DNA from: Pseudodesulfovibrio hydrargyri
Lineage (GTDB): Bacteria; Desulfobacterota; Desulfovibrionia; Desulfovibrionales; Desulfovibrionaceae
Direction: 5' to 3'
NCBI RefSeq assembly: GCF_001874525.1
Contig: NZ_LKAQ01000001.1
Coordinates: forward strand, 62,001-126,000
Length of the DNA stretch: 64,000 bases
Part shown: positions 16,201-27,022 of the stretch, one piece after another
How positions within the stretch are numbered: position 1 is the stretch's first letter
Layout of the letters: every line of letters begins with the position of its first letter
The notes under the pieces: model-generated
The model's database searches: none
Seen by the model: only the letters and a program-made list of their open reading frames with translations
Told to the model about the DNA's origin: nothing
Position numbers and translations under genes: made by a program

Positions 16201-17619
16201 GTGAGCATAGACGGACACAAGATACTCATTGCCAACAGGGGCGAGATCGCCGTGCGGATCATGGAGGCATGCTCCGACCTCGGCCTGCCCTTCGCGGCCC
16301 TGTATACCGAAGAGGACTCCCAGTCCGGCCACCTGGACGTGGCCCGCAGGCTGGGCGGAGAGAAATCCCTGTACCGCATCCACAACTACCTCGACGCCGG
16401 GGACATCCTGTCCGTGGCCGACGAGGCCGGGGCCACGGCCATCCATCCCGGATACGGCTTCTTTTCCGAGAACTACCGCTTCGCCCGGCGCGTGGTCCAG
16501 CGTGACCGCCCCATGACCTTCATCGGCCCCTCCTGGGAAGTTATCCGCGACCTGGGCGATAAGATCAACACCAAACGCATCGCCCGCGCCCTGGGCGTGC
16601 CCACCGTGCCCGGCTCGGACCGGGCCATATACGACGAACTGGAGGCCGAGGCCATTGCCGAGAGCCTTTTCGAGTTCCAGGCCAAGATGGGCATAAAAAG
16701 GCCCGTGGTCCTGGTCAAGGCCTCGGCGGGCGGCGGCGGCATGGGCATCGACGAATGCGAGGACATGGCCCGCTTCCGCCAGACCTACCGACGCATCCGC
16801 AACTACTCCCTGCGCACCTTCAACGACGAGGGCGTGCTCATCGAGCAGCGCGTGTTCAATTTCAACCACCTGGAAGTGCAGATCGTGTCCGACCGGTCCG
16901 GGATCAACCCGGTCCATTTCGGCACCCGCAACTGCTCGGTCCAGTCGCCCGGCCTGCAGAAGCGCATCGAGGTGGCCCCCGGCTTCTGGCCCCAGGGACT
17001 CTCCTACTCCTTCGACGCGGCCAAGCTGCTGGACGACATCACCGGCTACTCCCTGTCCATCGCCAAGGAGATCAAGTACGACAACGTGGGCACCTGGGAG
17101 TGGATCGTCACCCCGAACGGCGAGCCGTTCCTCATGGAGGTGAACACCCGCATCCAGGTGGAGAACGGCGTGTCGGCCCGCATCAGCTCCATCAGGGGCG
17201 ACCGGGACGTGAACCTGGTCCGTGAGCAGATCCGCATCGGCCTGGGCGATCCCCTGGGCTACACCCAGGACGACGTGTCCTTTGACGGCGTGGGCATCGA
17301 ATACCGGCTCATCGCCGAGGACACCGAAAGCGGCTTCGCCCCCTGGGTGGGCAGGATAGAGGAACTCAAATGGCCCGAACACGACTGGGTGAGAATGCAC
17401 ACCCACGTGCCCACGGACCGCACCTACCAGATTCCCACCGAGTACGACCCCAACCTGGCCCTGGCCATCATCTGGGGCAAGGACCTGGAGGAAGCCAAGG
17501 CGCGCGGCCTCCGGTTCCTGGAAGAGCTCAGGCTGAACGGCTCGGACTCCGCCGGAGGAAACATGAAGTCGAACATCCCCTTCCTCATCGCAAAAACCGC
17601 CAACCTCCTCGAATTCTAA
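16201..17619 (+). CDS. accC: Biotin carboxylase subunit of acetyl-CoA carboxylase
   Basis: 472 residues, GTG start. ATP-grasp biotin carboxylase: it carboxylates biotin on a carrier protein using ATP and bicarbonate. The N-terminal domain starts KILIANRGEIAVRIM and contains HPGYGFFSEN. The ATP lid has ASAGGGGMGI. The catalytic HLE (FNHLEVQIV) and the EVNTRIQVEN loop keep the Glu, Asn, Arg, Gln, Val and Glu positions of E. coli AccC, and Arg in EYRLIAED is conserved. After QVE the usual His-Pro is replaced by Asn-Gly, so it is a divergent subgroup. Four bases separate it from the carboxyltransferase gene, which makes an operon certain. No biotin carrier gene is in this window. Confidence 0.88.
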   Translation: MSIDGHKILIANRGEIAVRIMEACSDLGLPFAALYTEEDSQSGHLDVARRLGGEKSLYRIHNYLDAGDILSVADEAGATAIHPGYGFFSENYRFARRVVQRDRPMTFIGPSWEVIRDLGDKINTKRIARALGVPTVPGSDRAIYDELEAEAIAESLFEFQAKMGIKRPVVLVKASAGGGGMGIDECEDMARFRQTYRRIRNYSLRTFNDEGVLIEQRVFNFNHLEVQIVSDRSGINPVHFGTRNCSVQSPGLQKRIEVAPGFWPQGLSYSFDAAKLLDDITGYSLSIAKEIKYDNVGTWEWIVTPNGEPFLMEVNTRIQVENGVSARISSIRGDRDVNLVREQIRIGLGDPLGYTQDDVSFDGVGIEYRLIAEDTESGFAPWVGRIEELKWPEHDWVRMHTHVPTDRTYQIPTEYDPNLALAIIWGKDLEEAKARGLRFLEELRLNGSDSAGGNMKSNIPFLIAKTANLLEF

Positions 17620-17623
17620 GCCT

Positions 17624-19870
17624 ATGAACATAGAAAAAACCCTGCAGGCCCTCCTGGGCCGGGTCAACTACGCCCGCGAGATCCTGGGCAACAAGTCCCG
17701 CCCCGAGTTGGAAGCGTTCGCCACGGAGATCGGCGCGTTCCCGGAAAAGAACGCCGATCTTTCCGAGGAACAGGCCATCCGGGCAGTGGAATCCCTGGAA
17801 AAACGGCTGTCCGCCATGGAAGCCGCCATCGACGCCCAGCTGACCGCCATGGACAAAGTACGTATCGTCCGCCATCCCCAGCGGGCCAGCCTCAAGGACA
17901 TCCTCGAGAACGTCTACGACAACTACGCCGAGATGGGCGGCCAGGACGAGCACTCCATCGACCCCGGCATGCTCATCGCCCGGGCCTACATCACCAGGCG
18001 GCGCGGCAAGAAGATCATCAACCAGCCGGTCATGGTCGTGGGCCAGGAAAAGGGCCACGGAGAGGAGTTCCGCAACGGCGGTTCCATCAAGCCGTGGGGC
18101 AACTCCAAGGCGCTCAAGTACATGAAGGTCGCGGCCAGGGAGCAGATTCCCATCCACGCCTACGTGAACACGCCGGGCTCCTACCCCATCGAGGACTTCC
18201 CGGGAGCCGCCCAGCAGATCGCCGAGAACATTTATGAAATGGCCGGGCTGGACGTGCCCATCGTGGCCATCTTCTCCGAGGGCGGCTCGGGCGGAGCCGA
18301 GGCCATCGGCATGGCCGACAAGCGCCTCATGCTCTCCCACGGCTACTATTCGGTCATCTCGCCCGAGGGCGCGGCAGCCATCGAGGGCCATATCAGAGGT
18401 TCCGAACGCGCCCCGGCCGAGCTCATCGAATCCTGTGCCATGGCCCAGAAGATCACCGCCCAGGACAACCTGGCGAACGGCTACATTGACGAGATCATCC
18501 AGGAGCCGCCGCTGGGTGCGCGGGCCGACCACTTCGACTTCTTCAAGCAAGTTCGCGAGCAGGTCATCCGGGCCACGGACGAGGTCGCCCTGAACGTACG
18601 CGGCGTACGCCTGTTCCGCGCCCTGGCCTTGCGCCACTTCAAGAAGAACACCGACATCATCGTGCGCTGGTCCCTGAACGAGAAGGCCCGCGAACGCCTG
18701 GTGGCCAAGCGATTCCGCAAATACCGCCGCCTGGCCCAGAGCGCCTTTCAGGACAACCGCTCCCTGCTGGAAAAACTCAGCGCCACCAGCTCCGGGCTGG
18801 TCTCCAACACGGCCAGCCTGATCCTGTACGGGCTGATCAAGCCGTTCAAGCACCGCGTGGAGCGCATCGTTGAGGAGGCCTCGGACGAGATCCACGTGAT
18901 TACGGCCAAGTTCACCGGCGTGTTCCGCGGCCTGCTCAAGAAGGTCGGTGTGAAACCGGGCATGGACAAGCAGAAGGAGATGGAGCTGACCGGCCTGTCC
19001 CAGGCCGAGCCCGAAGCGCCCGCCCTTGTCAACGATAGCGACTACGTCAGCCCCCAGGCCCGTCAGGACCGCGAAATATCCTGCCCCCACTCAAGCAAGC
19101 GGGGCTGCCTGGACATCTGGGCCAGGGACCTGTTCACCGACTACGCCGGAGTCTGTCCCAACTGCGGCTACAACTTCCCCATGGAATACCAGTGGGTTCT
19201 CCACAACGTCTTCGACCGGGGCTCGGTGCGTGAGTTCAACCACGACATAGCCTCGGGCAACCCGACCGGCTTCCCCAACTTCGATGCCCGGATAGAGGCC
19301 GCCAAGAAGAAGACCGGCCTGGAATCCAGCTGCCTGACCTTCAACGCCAGCCTCGAGGGGCTGCGCGTCACCTGCGCCACCCTGGTGGCCAACTTCCGGG
19401 GCGGCTCCGTGGGCTCGGCCGAGGGCGAGAAGTTCATCCGCGCCCTGGAACTGGCCCAGACCAAGCACCAGCCCTTCCTGGCCTACATCCACGGCACGGC
19501 GGGCATCCGCATCCAGGAAGGCGTCAACGGACTGATCCAGATGCCCAGGGTGACCATGGCCGTGCGCCGCTACATCGAGGAAGGCGGCCTGTATATCGTC
19601 CTGTACGACACCAACTCCTACGCCGGTCCCGTGGCCTCGTTCCTGGGCTGCTCGCCCTACCAGTACGCGGTGCGCTCCTCGCGTATCGGGTTCGCCGGTC
19701 CCGGAGTCATCAAGGAGACCACCGGACTGGAGATTCCGCCCAACTACCACAACTGCTACAAGGCCCTGTCCAGGGGCCACATCCAGGGCGTGTGGAGCCG
19801 CAAGGACATCCGCAAGAACCTGCATCAGGCTTTCCTGACCATCGGCGGACGGAACCTGTACTACCGCTAA
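17624..19870 (+). CDS. Fused acetyl-CoA carboxylase carboxyltransferase (alpha then beta)
   Basis: 748 residues combining both carboxyltransferase halves that are separate AccA and AccD in E. coli. Residues about 80-345 are AccA-like (RARAYITRRRG-like region, IFSEGGSGGAEAIG, SPEGAAAIEG). A helical linker of about 140 residues follows. A zinc ribbon with Cys487, Cys495 and a CPNC pair near 511-514 then opens the AccD-like half, which contains LTFNASLEGLRVTCATLV and GPGVIKETTGLEIP. The order alpha-beta is the reverse of the plant and archaeal-type fusions that run beta-alpha. With biotin carboxylase upstream this makes malonyl-CoA for fatty-acid synthesis. A terminator follows. Confidence 0.9.
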   Translation: MNIEKTLQALLGRVNYAREILGNKSRPELEAFATEIGAFPEKNADLSEEQAIRAVESLEKRLSAMEAAIDAQLTAMDKVRIVRHPQRASLKDILENVYDNYAEMGGQDEHSIDPGMLIARAYITRRRGKKIINQPVMVVGQEKGHGEEFRNGGSIKPWGNSKALKYMKVAAREQIPIHAYVNTPGSYPIEDFPGAAQQIAENIYEMAGLDVPIVAIFSEGGSGGAEAIGMADKRLMLSHGYYSVISPEGAAAIEGHIRGSERAPAELIESCAMAQKITAQDNLANGYIDEIIQEPPLGARADHFDFFKQVREQVIRATDEVALNVRGVRLFRALALRHFKKNTDIIVRWSLNEKARERLVAKRFRKYRRLAQSAFQDNRSLLEKLSATSSGLVSNTASLILYGLIKPFKHRVERIVEEASDEIHVITAKFTGVFRGLLKKVGVKPGMDKQKEMELTGLSQAEPEAPALVNDSDYVSPQARQDREISCPHSSKRGCLDIWARDLFTDYAGVCPNCGYNFPMEYQWVLHNVFDRGSVREFNHDIASGNPTGFPNFDARIEAAKKKTGLESSCLTFNASLEGLRVTCATLVANFRGGSVGSAEGEKFIRALELAQTKHQPFLAYIHGTAGIRIQEGVNGLIQMPRVTMAVRRYIEEGGLYIVLYDTNSYAGPVASFLGCSPYQYAVRSSRIGFAGPGVIKETTGLEIPPNYHNCYKALSRGHIQGVWSRKDIRKNLHQAFLTIGGRNLYYR

Positions 19871-19895
19871 CCCCTTCCCACGGTTCGACAAAACG

Positions 19896-19922
19896 AGGCA
19901 GCCCCCGCAGCTGCCTTTTTTT
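19896..19922 (+). terminator. Terminator of the acetyl-CoA carboxylase operon
   Basis: AGGCAGC / GCTGCCT hairpin followed by seven T. Confidence 0.88.
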
Positions 19923-20112
19923 GTGCCTGAAACAAAAGATTCGGGAACCTGTCACCAACCGGTAACAACCGAACCTGCAACCCATGTATCAGATTCGGAG
20001 CGCTTGTCACCTGGCGGTGCCTGCATTGCCGCGCGAGCGGCGAAACGGCGATGACATTCCATCATGCAACTTCGTCAACCTACTCGATTCGCCTCCCGGC
20101 CACAGGGGAACG

Positions 20113-22347
20113 ATGATGCACAAGGGACTTTCCGCAGATATGCTGATCAATCTTCCCACAGGATCCATGGTGACCAGAACACTCGTCCTGATCACCATCC
20201 GGGACTACGCAAAGCTCAGGGAGATGTACGGACAGAGTTTCGTCGATCTCCTGGAAAAGGAGCTCGGCGATTCGCTGGCCGCCACCGCGGCCGGAAACAA
20301 CACCCACCATCTCCGCGTCATCCGCCCGGCCTCGGGCAAGGCCGCGTTCGTCGTTCCCCAGGACAATAACCCGGCCGACATCGCCTATGAATACAAGACC
20401 CAGGCCCAGAAGGACCTGGAGCCGACCATGCTCCGCCACACCGGCCTGGGCATCGATCTCGGCATGGGCTTCGCTCCGGTCTCCTGCCAGGAGGACGACC
20501 ACGAATGGGACGCGGCCCTGAGCAAGGCCCTGGGCATCGCCCGGCGCATGGAGAGCCGCCCCCTGGACATGAACGAGCTGTCCATCACCAGCCGGTTCAA
20601 CACCATCCTGGTCCAGGGCTGGGTTTCGGCCCACTATCAGCCCATCCTCGATTTCCGCACGGACACCATCCTGGGCTGGGAAGCCCTGGCGCGCGGCCCC
20701 GAGGGGTCCACCTTCCGCTCCCCGGTCATGCTCTTTCAGACCGCCGAGGAGCTCGGCCGCCTGTTCGCTCTGGAAAAGCTCTGCCGCGAGGCGGCCATCC
20801 GCAACGTGGGCGAACTCAAGGACGGCCAGAAACTCTTCCTGAACATCCACCCCAAGACCATGGCCGACCCGGCCTTTTCTCCCGGCCAGACCCTGGAGCT
20901 GATGGACAAGTACGGGCTGACCCCGGACAACGTGGTCTTCGAGATCACCGAGCAGCACTCGGTCCAGGACTTCGACCTCTTCTACCGAACCCTGGCCCAC
21001 TACCGCAGCCAGGGGTTCCAGATCGCGGTGGACGACGCGGGCGCGGGCTACGCTGGCCTGACCCTCATCGCCGAACTGCAGCCCGACTACATCAAGCTCG
21101 ACAAGTCGCTCATCGACGACATCCACAAGGACCCGGTCAAACGCGCCCTGGTCGAGACCACGGCCGTCTTCGCGGACAAGATCGGCTCCCGGATCATCGG
21201 CGAGGGCATCGAGACCCGCGACCAGGCCGTCTGCCTCAAGGACATCGGCGTGCACTGCGGCCAGGGCTATTTCCTGGCCCGACCCGCCGCGCCCAAGCCG
21301 GACGTCAACGAGGAGTGCCGCCACCTCAAGACCGTGGGCGACATCGCCAACAACATCATCTGCTCCCCGCCCGTGGGCGACCTGGCCAAGGCCCCCCACG
21401 CCGTGGAACTGTCCTGCCTGGTCTCCACGGCCCACGACTTCTTCCGCAAGAACGACACCTTCACCAACATCGTGGTCGTCCGCGACAACGTGCCCAAGGG
21501 GCTGGTCATGGAGTACCACCTCAACCGCCAGCTCTCCTCCCAGTTCGGCATCGCCCTGTACCACAAGCGGTCCATCGACGCGGTCATGGACAAGAGCCCG
21601 CTCATCGTGGACCTGGACATGCCCGTGGAACAGGTCGCGCGCACGGCCATGAAGCGCGAGCACATCAAGGCCTACGACGACATCATCGTGACCAAGAAGG
21701 GGCTGCTCTACGGCGTGGTCACGGTCCAGGACATGCTCAACGTCCTGGCCAAGATACAGGTGGAGATGGCCAAGGGCACCAACCCCCTGACCGGCCTGCC
21801 CGGCAACGTGGCCATCGAGCAGGAGGTCGAGTCGCGCATCAAGCAGAAACGTCCCTTCTCGATCATCTACGGCGACCTGGACCACTTCAAGGTCTACAAC
21901 GACACCTACGGGTTCAAGAACGGTGACCGGATCATCAAGCTGGCCGCGGACATCATGTCCTGGGCTACGCGCAAGCATGGTCCCAGCGACGCCCGGCTGT
22001 GCCACATCGGCGGCGACGATTTCGTGCTCATCACCCCGCCCGACGCGGTCCAGCGGCTGTGCCAGTCCATCACCCGCTGCTTCGGCCGCCTGGTCAAGAA
22101 CTGCTACTGCCTCGAAGACCAGCAACGCGGCTGGATACAGGCCAAGGGCCGGGACGACAAGGAACGCAAATACCCCCTGGTGACCATCTCGCTCGGGGTC
22201 ATCGAAATCGACGGCCCCTGCTCCCTCATGGAGATCGGCGAACGCGCCGCGCACATCAAGAAATACGCCAAATCCATCCCCGGCAACTCCGTGGCCATCG
22301 ACCGCAGGCCCGCCATCGGCAAGATCGACAACACCGTGTGCAAGTGA
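20113..22347 (+). CDS. EAL-CBS-GGDEF cyclic-di-GMP signalling protein
   Basis: 744 residues from tandem ATGs at 20113, behind a GGGGA site. Residues about 15-155 look like a degenerate GGDEF domain (RDYAKLREMYG start, AALSKALGIARRM end) without the signature. The EAL domain (about 175-410) has every catalytic residue: EALARGPEG, NIHPKTM, EITEQ, VDDAGAGYAG, KLDKSL, GEGIET, GQGYFLARP, so phosphodiesterase activity is likely. A CBS pair (about 440-565) should bind an adenine nucleotide. The C-terminal GGDEF domain has GGDDF at about 632. No membrane segment is visible, so it is cytosolic and possibly nucleotide-controlled. Monocistronic. Confidence 0.9.
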   Translation: MMHKGLSADMLINLPTGSMVTRTLVLITIRDYAKLREMYGQSFVDLLEKELGDSLAATAAGNNTHHLRVIRPASGKAAFVVPQDNNPADIAYEYKTQAQKDLEPTMLRHTGLGIDLGMGFAPVSCQEDDHEWDAALSKALGIARRMESRPLDMNELSITSRFNTILVQGWVSAHYQPILDFRTDTILGWEALARGPEGSTFRSPVMLFQTAEELGRLFALEKLCREAAIRNVGELKDGQKLFLNIHPKTMADPAFSPGQTLELMDKYGLTPDNVVFEITEQHSVQDFDLFYRTLAHYRSQGFQIAVDDAGAGYAGLTLIAELQPDYIKLDKSLIDDIHKDPVKRALVETTAVFADKIGSRIIGEGIETRDQAVCLKDIGVHCGQGYFLARPAAPKPDVNEECRHLKTVGDIANNIICSPPVGDLAKAPHAVELSCLVSTAHDFFRKNDTFTNIVVVRDNVPKGLVMEYHLNRQLSSQFGIALYHKRSIDAVMDKSPLIVDLDMPVEQVARTAMKREHIKAYDDIIVTKKGLLYGVVTVQDMLNVLAKIQVEMAKGTNPLTGLPGNVAIEQEVESRIKQKRPFSIIYGDLDHFKVYNDTYGFKNGDRIIKLAADIMSWATRKHGPSDARLCHIGGDDFVLITPPDAVQRLCQSITRCFGRLVKNCYCLEDQQRGWIQAKGRDDKERKYPLVTISLGVIEIDGPCSLMEIGERAAHIKKYAKSIPGNSVAIDRRPAIGKIDNTVCK

Positions 22348-22398
22348 ATTTATTAAAGCAGGACTTGAAGACTGCCGCTTGACGATGACAGGCGTATA

Positions 22399-22654
22399 TG
22401 CCTCCGGCGGCCGGGGCGCTGCCCCGGACCCCGCTTAAGAACCTCTTGAAAGAGGTTCTTAAAAATCTCCAGAACTTTTTGTTGCCGCTTCGCGAAATGC
22501 ACACGAAGCCGGCCTGCCCTGCCTCTCCTCCTTTCTCTTAAGTAACCACGCATATCCGAAGGCGAAATCGCACAACTCCCCCGCATCCTGCCCCACGCGA
22601 ATGCGTATACAAAAAGTTTACGAAAGGAGGAGGGGAGTGGGGGCCGGGGCAATA
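22399..22654. repeat. Dispersed intergenic repeat, copy B
   Basis: Left end TGCCTCCGGCGGCC at 22399-22412. Then a 12-bp hairpin TTAAGAACCTCT / AGAGGTTCTTAA (22435-22462), the block AACTTTTTGTTGCCGCTTCG at 22473-22492, and the opposing block ATACAAAAAGTTT near 22607-22619. The right terminal repeat is eroded to a G/C-rich stretch. Fills almost the entire spacer between the cyclic-di-GMP gene and ettA. Confidence 0.8.
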
Positions 22655-22655
22655 A

Positions 22656-22689
22656 ACAAAAAGGGCCGGTAACACCGGCCCTTTTTTTG
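22656..22689 (-). terminator. Terminator of ettA
   Basis: AAAAGGGCCGGT / ACCGGCCCTTTT hairpin with T runs on both strands. It also bounds repeat copy B. Confidence 0.88.
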
Positions 22690-22694
22690 TTTTC

Positions 22695-24377
<1,683 letters not shown>

Positions 24378-24417
24378 GCATGGACCTCGTTGAAAGTGGA
24401 TTTCGTAAGCAGCCGTT

Positions 24418-25248
24418 TTAGGTATACGACTGCAAGACCGCTTTCAAGTCGTTTTTGTCGTAGGCATGTTCCGCGAGCCTGCCGCCGAGTCCGAAGACCG
24501 GCTTATCCTCACGGTAGATGACGCCCAGCGGAATACGGTCGCCGAACTCCTCGCTCAGGGTCATGGCCGCGGCCCAGTCCGTGGGGTCGTGATCCTCGAG
24601 GATGTGCACGCGCTCCTTGTACCAGGCGTAGGTGTTGACCTTGTTGAAGGAGACGCAGGGCTGGAGGATGTCCACCAGGGAGAAGCCCCTGTGGGTCATG
24701 GCCTCCTTGATGGTCGCGACCAGATGTCCGGGCTCGCCGGTAAAGGCGCGGGCCACGAAGCTGGCGCGCATGGCCACGGTGGTGGCCACGGGGTTGAACC
24801 CGTCGGACCGGTTGCCCTCGGGCTGGGCCTTGGTCACGTGGCCGCGCGCCGTGGTCGGGCTGGCCTGGCCCTTGGTCAGGCCGTATATCTGGTTGTCGTG
24901 GACAAGTACGGTCAGATCCATGTTACGCCGCAGGGCGGCCAGAAAGTGGTTGCCGCCCTCGCCGTAGCTGCATCCGTCGCCGGAGGTGACGATCACGGGA
25001 ATTTCCGGATTGGCCATCTTGATGCCCTGGGCCACGGGCAGGGATCGGCCGTGCAGCCCGTTGAACATGTTGCAGCGCATGTAGTGCGGCAGTTTGGCCG
25101 CCTGGCCGATGCCGGAGGAGATGATGATGTCGTGAGGCGCGAGGTCCTGTTCGGCCAGGGCCTGCTTGAGGCACTTGATGATGGAGAAGTTGCCGCAGCC
25201 CGGGCACCACGCGGTCTCGTATTCGCCGTATTCTTCGATGGAAACCAT
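24418..25248 (-). CDS. korB: 2-oxoacid:ferredoxin oxidoreductase, beta subunit
   Basis: 276 residues, the thiamine-diphosphate-binding subunit. CPGCGNFSI near residue 15 supplies cysteines for the iron-sulfur cluster. GDGCSYGEGGNH followed by NQIYGLTKGQ is the TPP/Mg motif of KorB/PorB-type proteins. It oxidatively decarboxylates a 2-oxoacid (2-oxoglutarate is the commonest for this length and architecture) to the acyl-CoA, reducing ferredoxin. It follows the alpha-gamma gene by 15 bases. No separate delta (ferredoxin-like) subunit is present, as in two-gene Kor enzymes. The exact 2-oxoacid is not provable from sequence. Confidence 0.88.
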   Translation of the reverse strand: MVSIEEYGEYETAWCPGCGNFSIIKCLKQALAEQDLAPHDIIISSGIGQAAKLPHYMRCNMFNGLHGRSLPVAQGIKMANPEIPVIVTSGDGCSYGEGGNHFLAALRRNMDLTVLVHDNQIYGLTKGQASPTTARGHVTKAQPEGNRSDGFNPVATTVAMRASFVARAFTGEPGHLVATIKEAMTHRGFSLVDILQPCVSFNKVNTYAWYKERVHILEDHDPTDWAAAMTLSEEFGDRIPLGVIYREDKPVFGLGGRLAEHAYDKNDLKAVLQSYT

Positions 25249-25263
25249 AATTCGCTCCCTGGT

Positions 25264-26949
25264 CTAGAGGATGTCGGTGAGGCCCTTGAGGACGTATTCC
25301 CAGGTCATGGCCCGGCCGTCGAACCGCAGAATGCGGTCGGACGTCATGAACCCGGTCTCGCGGGCGATGAGCTGGGCGAACTGGGCCGTGGCGTTGCCCT
25401 CCACGGCGATGACCCGGCCGGCTCCTTCGAGGTGGTCCATGAACTGCTCCTCGCGCAGGGGGTAGACCTGCTTGAAGTGCAGGACGGCCAGGGACTTGCC
25501 GCCGTCGTAGCGGTCCATGGCCTCCAGGCAGGCGCCCAGGTTGGCCCCCCAGCAGACCAGCAGCGCATCGGGGTTGTCCGCGCCGTAGTAGTCGGGACCG
25601 ATGACCTCCTCGAACAACCCGGCGCCCTTGCGCAACAGTTTGGAGTTCATGGCCACGCTGAGGGACTTTTCCTCGGTGATGGAGGAGTCCTCCGCGTGGA
25701 TGTGGGAGTCCGCCCGGACCAGCGTCTCGGAGAAGCCGGGCACCACCCTCGGAGAGATGCCGTCGTCGGTAAGGACGTAGCGCTTGTAGTCGCCTTCCTT
25801 CCACTCGAGCAGCGGCGCGGCGACCTCGGGAAGATCGTCCAGATCGAACGGCTCCACGTCGCGGTAGCTGTCGGCCAGGTACTGCTCGGACAGGATGAAG
25901 ATCGGGGTCTGGTAGGTCTCGGCCAGGTCGAAGGCCCGGTGGGTCAGATAGAAGCAGTCCTCGGGCGTGGCCGGGGCGAAGATGGCCCGGGGGAACTCGC
26001 CGTGTCCTGAATGGAGCACCAGATTGAGGTCCGCCTGCTCTGTGCGGGTGGGCAGACCGGTGGCCGGGCCGGGCCGCTGGACCACCACGCAGACCAGCGG
26101 GGTCTCGGACACGCCCGCCAGGCTGACTCCCTCCTCCATGAGGGCAAAGCCGCCGCCCGAGGTGGTCACCAAGGCCTTGGCCCCGGCATAGGAAGCGCCG
26201 ATCGCCATGTTCATGGCCGCGATCTCGTCCTCGACCTGCTCATACTGCAGCCCCAGAGGCGCGCCCTTGGCGACGAGAGCCATGGCCACCCCGGTGGCCG
26301 GGGTCATGGGATAGAAGGAGACGAAGTTGCAGCCAGCGGCCAGTGCGCCCAGGCCGATGGCCTCGTTGCCGTTGACCATCATCCGCCCCTTGGGTCCGCC
26401 GGGCTTGATGTCGCAGAAGAAATCGTGGTCCTGGTCCGAGACCCAGGCATAGGCCTTGCGCAGGACGTCGAGGTTGGCCCCGACCACCTCGTCACCCTTC
26501 TTGGCGAAGGTCTGCCGGAGCAGTTCCTCGAGGATGCCGAGATCGAGGTTCACGGCCCGGCCGAGCACGCCGAGCATGGCGGTGTTGTGGAAGAGCGGTT
26601 TGGACGCGAGCTTCTCGTAGGGGATGCGCAGCGCGTTGAGCCCCTTGGTGTCGAGATCGTCTCCGGCCACGACGAGCGCGCCTGCACTCATGGCGTCCAG
26701 ATGTTTGTCCAGGGTCTCCGCGTTCAGGGCGGCCAGGATGTCGATGGTCTCGGTACCGCCGAGCATCTCCTCCTCGCCCATGCGGATGGCATAGGTATTG
26801 TGCCCGCCGCGAATCCTGGACATGTATCGCTGGGTCACCAACAGATGGTGCCCTGCCCTTGTTATGGCTTTGGAAAGCAGTTGGCCGATGGTTACCAGAC
26901 CTTGGCCCGCCGCGCCGCCGATGACGATGTTCACGCTTTTTTCAGGCAT
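25264..26949 (-). CDS. korA: 2-oxoacid:ferredoxin oxidoreductase, fused gamma-alpha subunit
   Basis: 561 residues from the ATG at 26949, which follows GGGGACGG. The gamma domain comes first (residues about 5-190; GGAAGQGLVTIGQLL, RYMSRIRGGHNT). The alpha (pyrimidine-binding) domain follows (GNEAIGLGALAAGC near 200, then FYPMTPATGVA, GGGFALMEEG) and a C-terminal domain (about 440-561) that binds CoA in relatives. Gamma-alpha fusion is typical of two-subunit Kor enzymes in sulfate reducers and acetogens. It lies between ferritin (74-base gap with a terminator) and korB. Electrons probably go to the single-cluster ferredoxin at 10987-11169 or a homologue. Confidence 0.9.
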   Translation of the reverse strand: MPEKSVNIVIGGAAGQGLVTIGQLLSKAITRAGHHLLVTQRYMSRIRGGHNTYAIRMGEEEMLGGTETIDILAALNAETLDKHLDAMSAGALVVAGDDLDTKGLNALRIPYEKLASKPLFHNTAMLGVLGRAVNLDLGILEELLRQTFAKKGDEVVGANLDVLRKAYAWVSDQDHDFFCDIKPGGPKGRMMVNGNEAIGLGALAAGCNFVSFYPMTPATGVAMALVAKGAPLGLQYEQVEDEIAAMNMAIGASYAGAKALVTTSGGGFALMEEGVSLAGVSETPLVCVVVQRPGPATGLPTRTEQADLNLVLHSGHGEFPRAIFAPATPEDCFYLTHRAFDLAETYQTPIFILSEQYLADSYRDVEPFDLDDLPEVAAPLLEWKEGDYKRYVLTDDGISPRVVPGFSETLVRADSHIHAEDSSITEEKSLSVAMNSKLLRKGAGLFEEVIGPDYYGADNPDALLVCWGANLGACLEAMDRYDGGKSLAVLHFKQVYPLREEQFMDHLEGAGRVIAVEGNATAQFAQLIARETGFMTSDRILRFDGRAMTWEYVLKGLTDIL

Positions 26950-26970
26950 ACCGTCCCCTGGTTGAGAGTG

Positions 26971-27008
26971 AAAAAAGGCCGGGGGAAACGGTTGGCTCCC
27001 CCGGCCGG
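26971..27008 (-). terminator. Terminator of ferritin
   Basis: GGCCGGGGG / CCCCCGGCC hairpin with six T on the minus strand, between ferritin and korA. It suggests korAB is transcribed separately or by readthrough. Confidence 0.85.
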
Positions 27009-27022
27009 ACATATTCGGCTGA

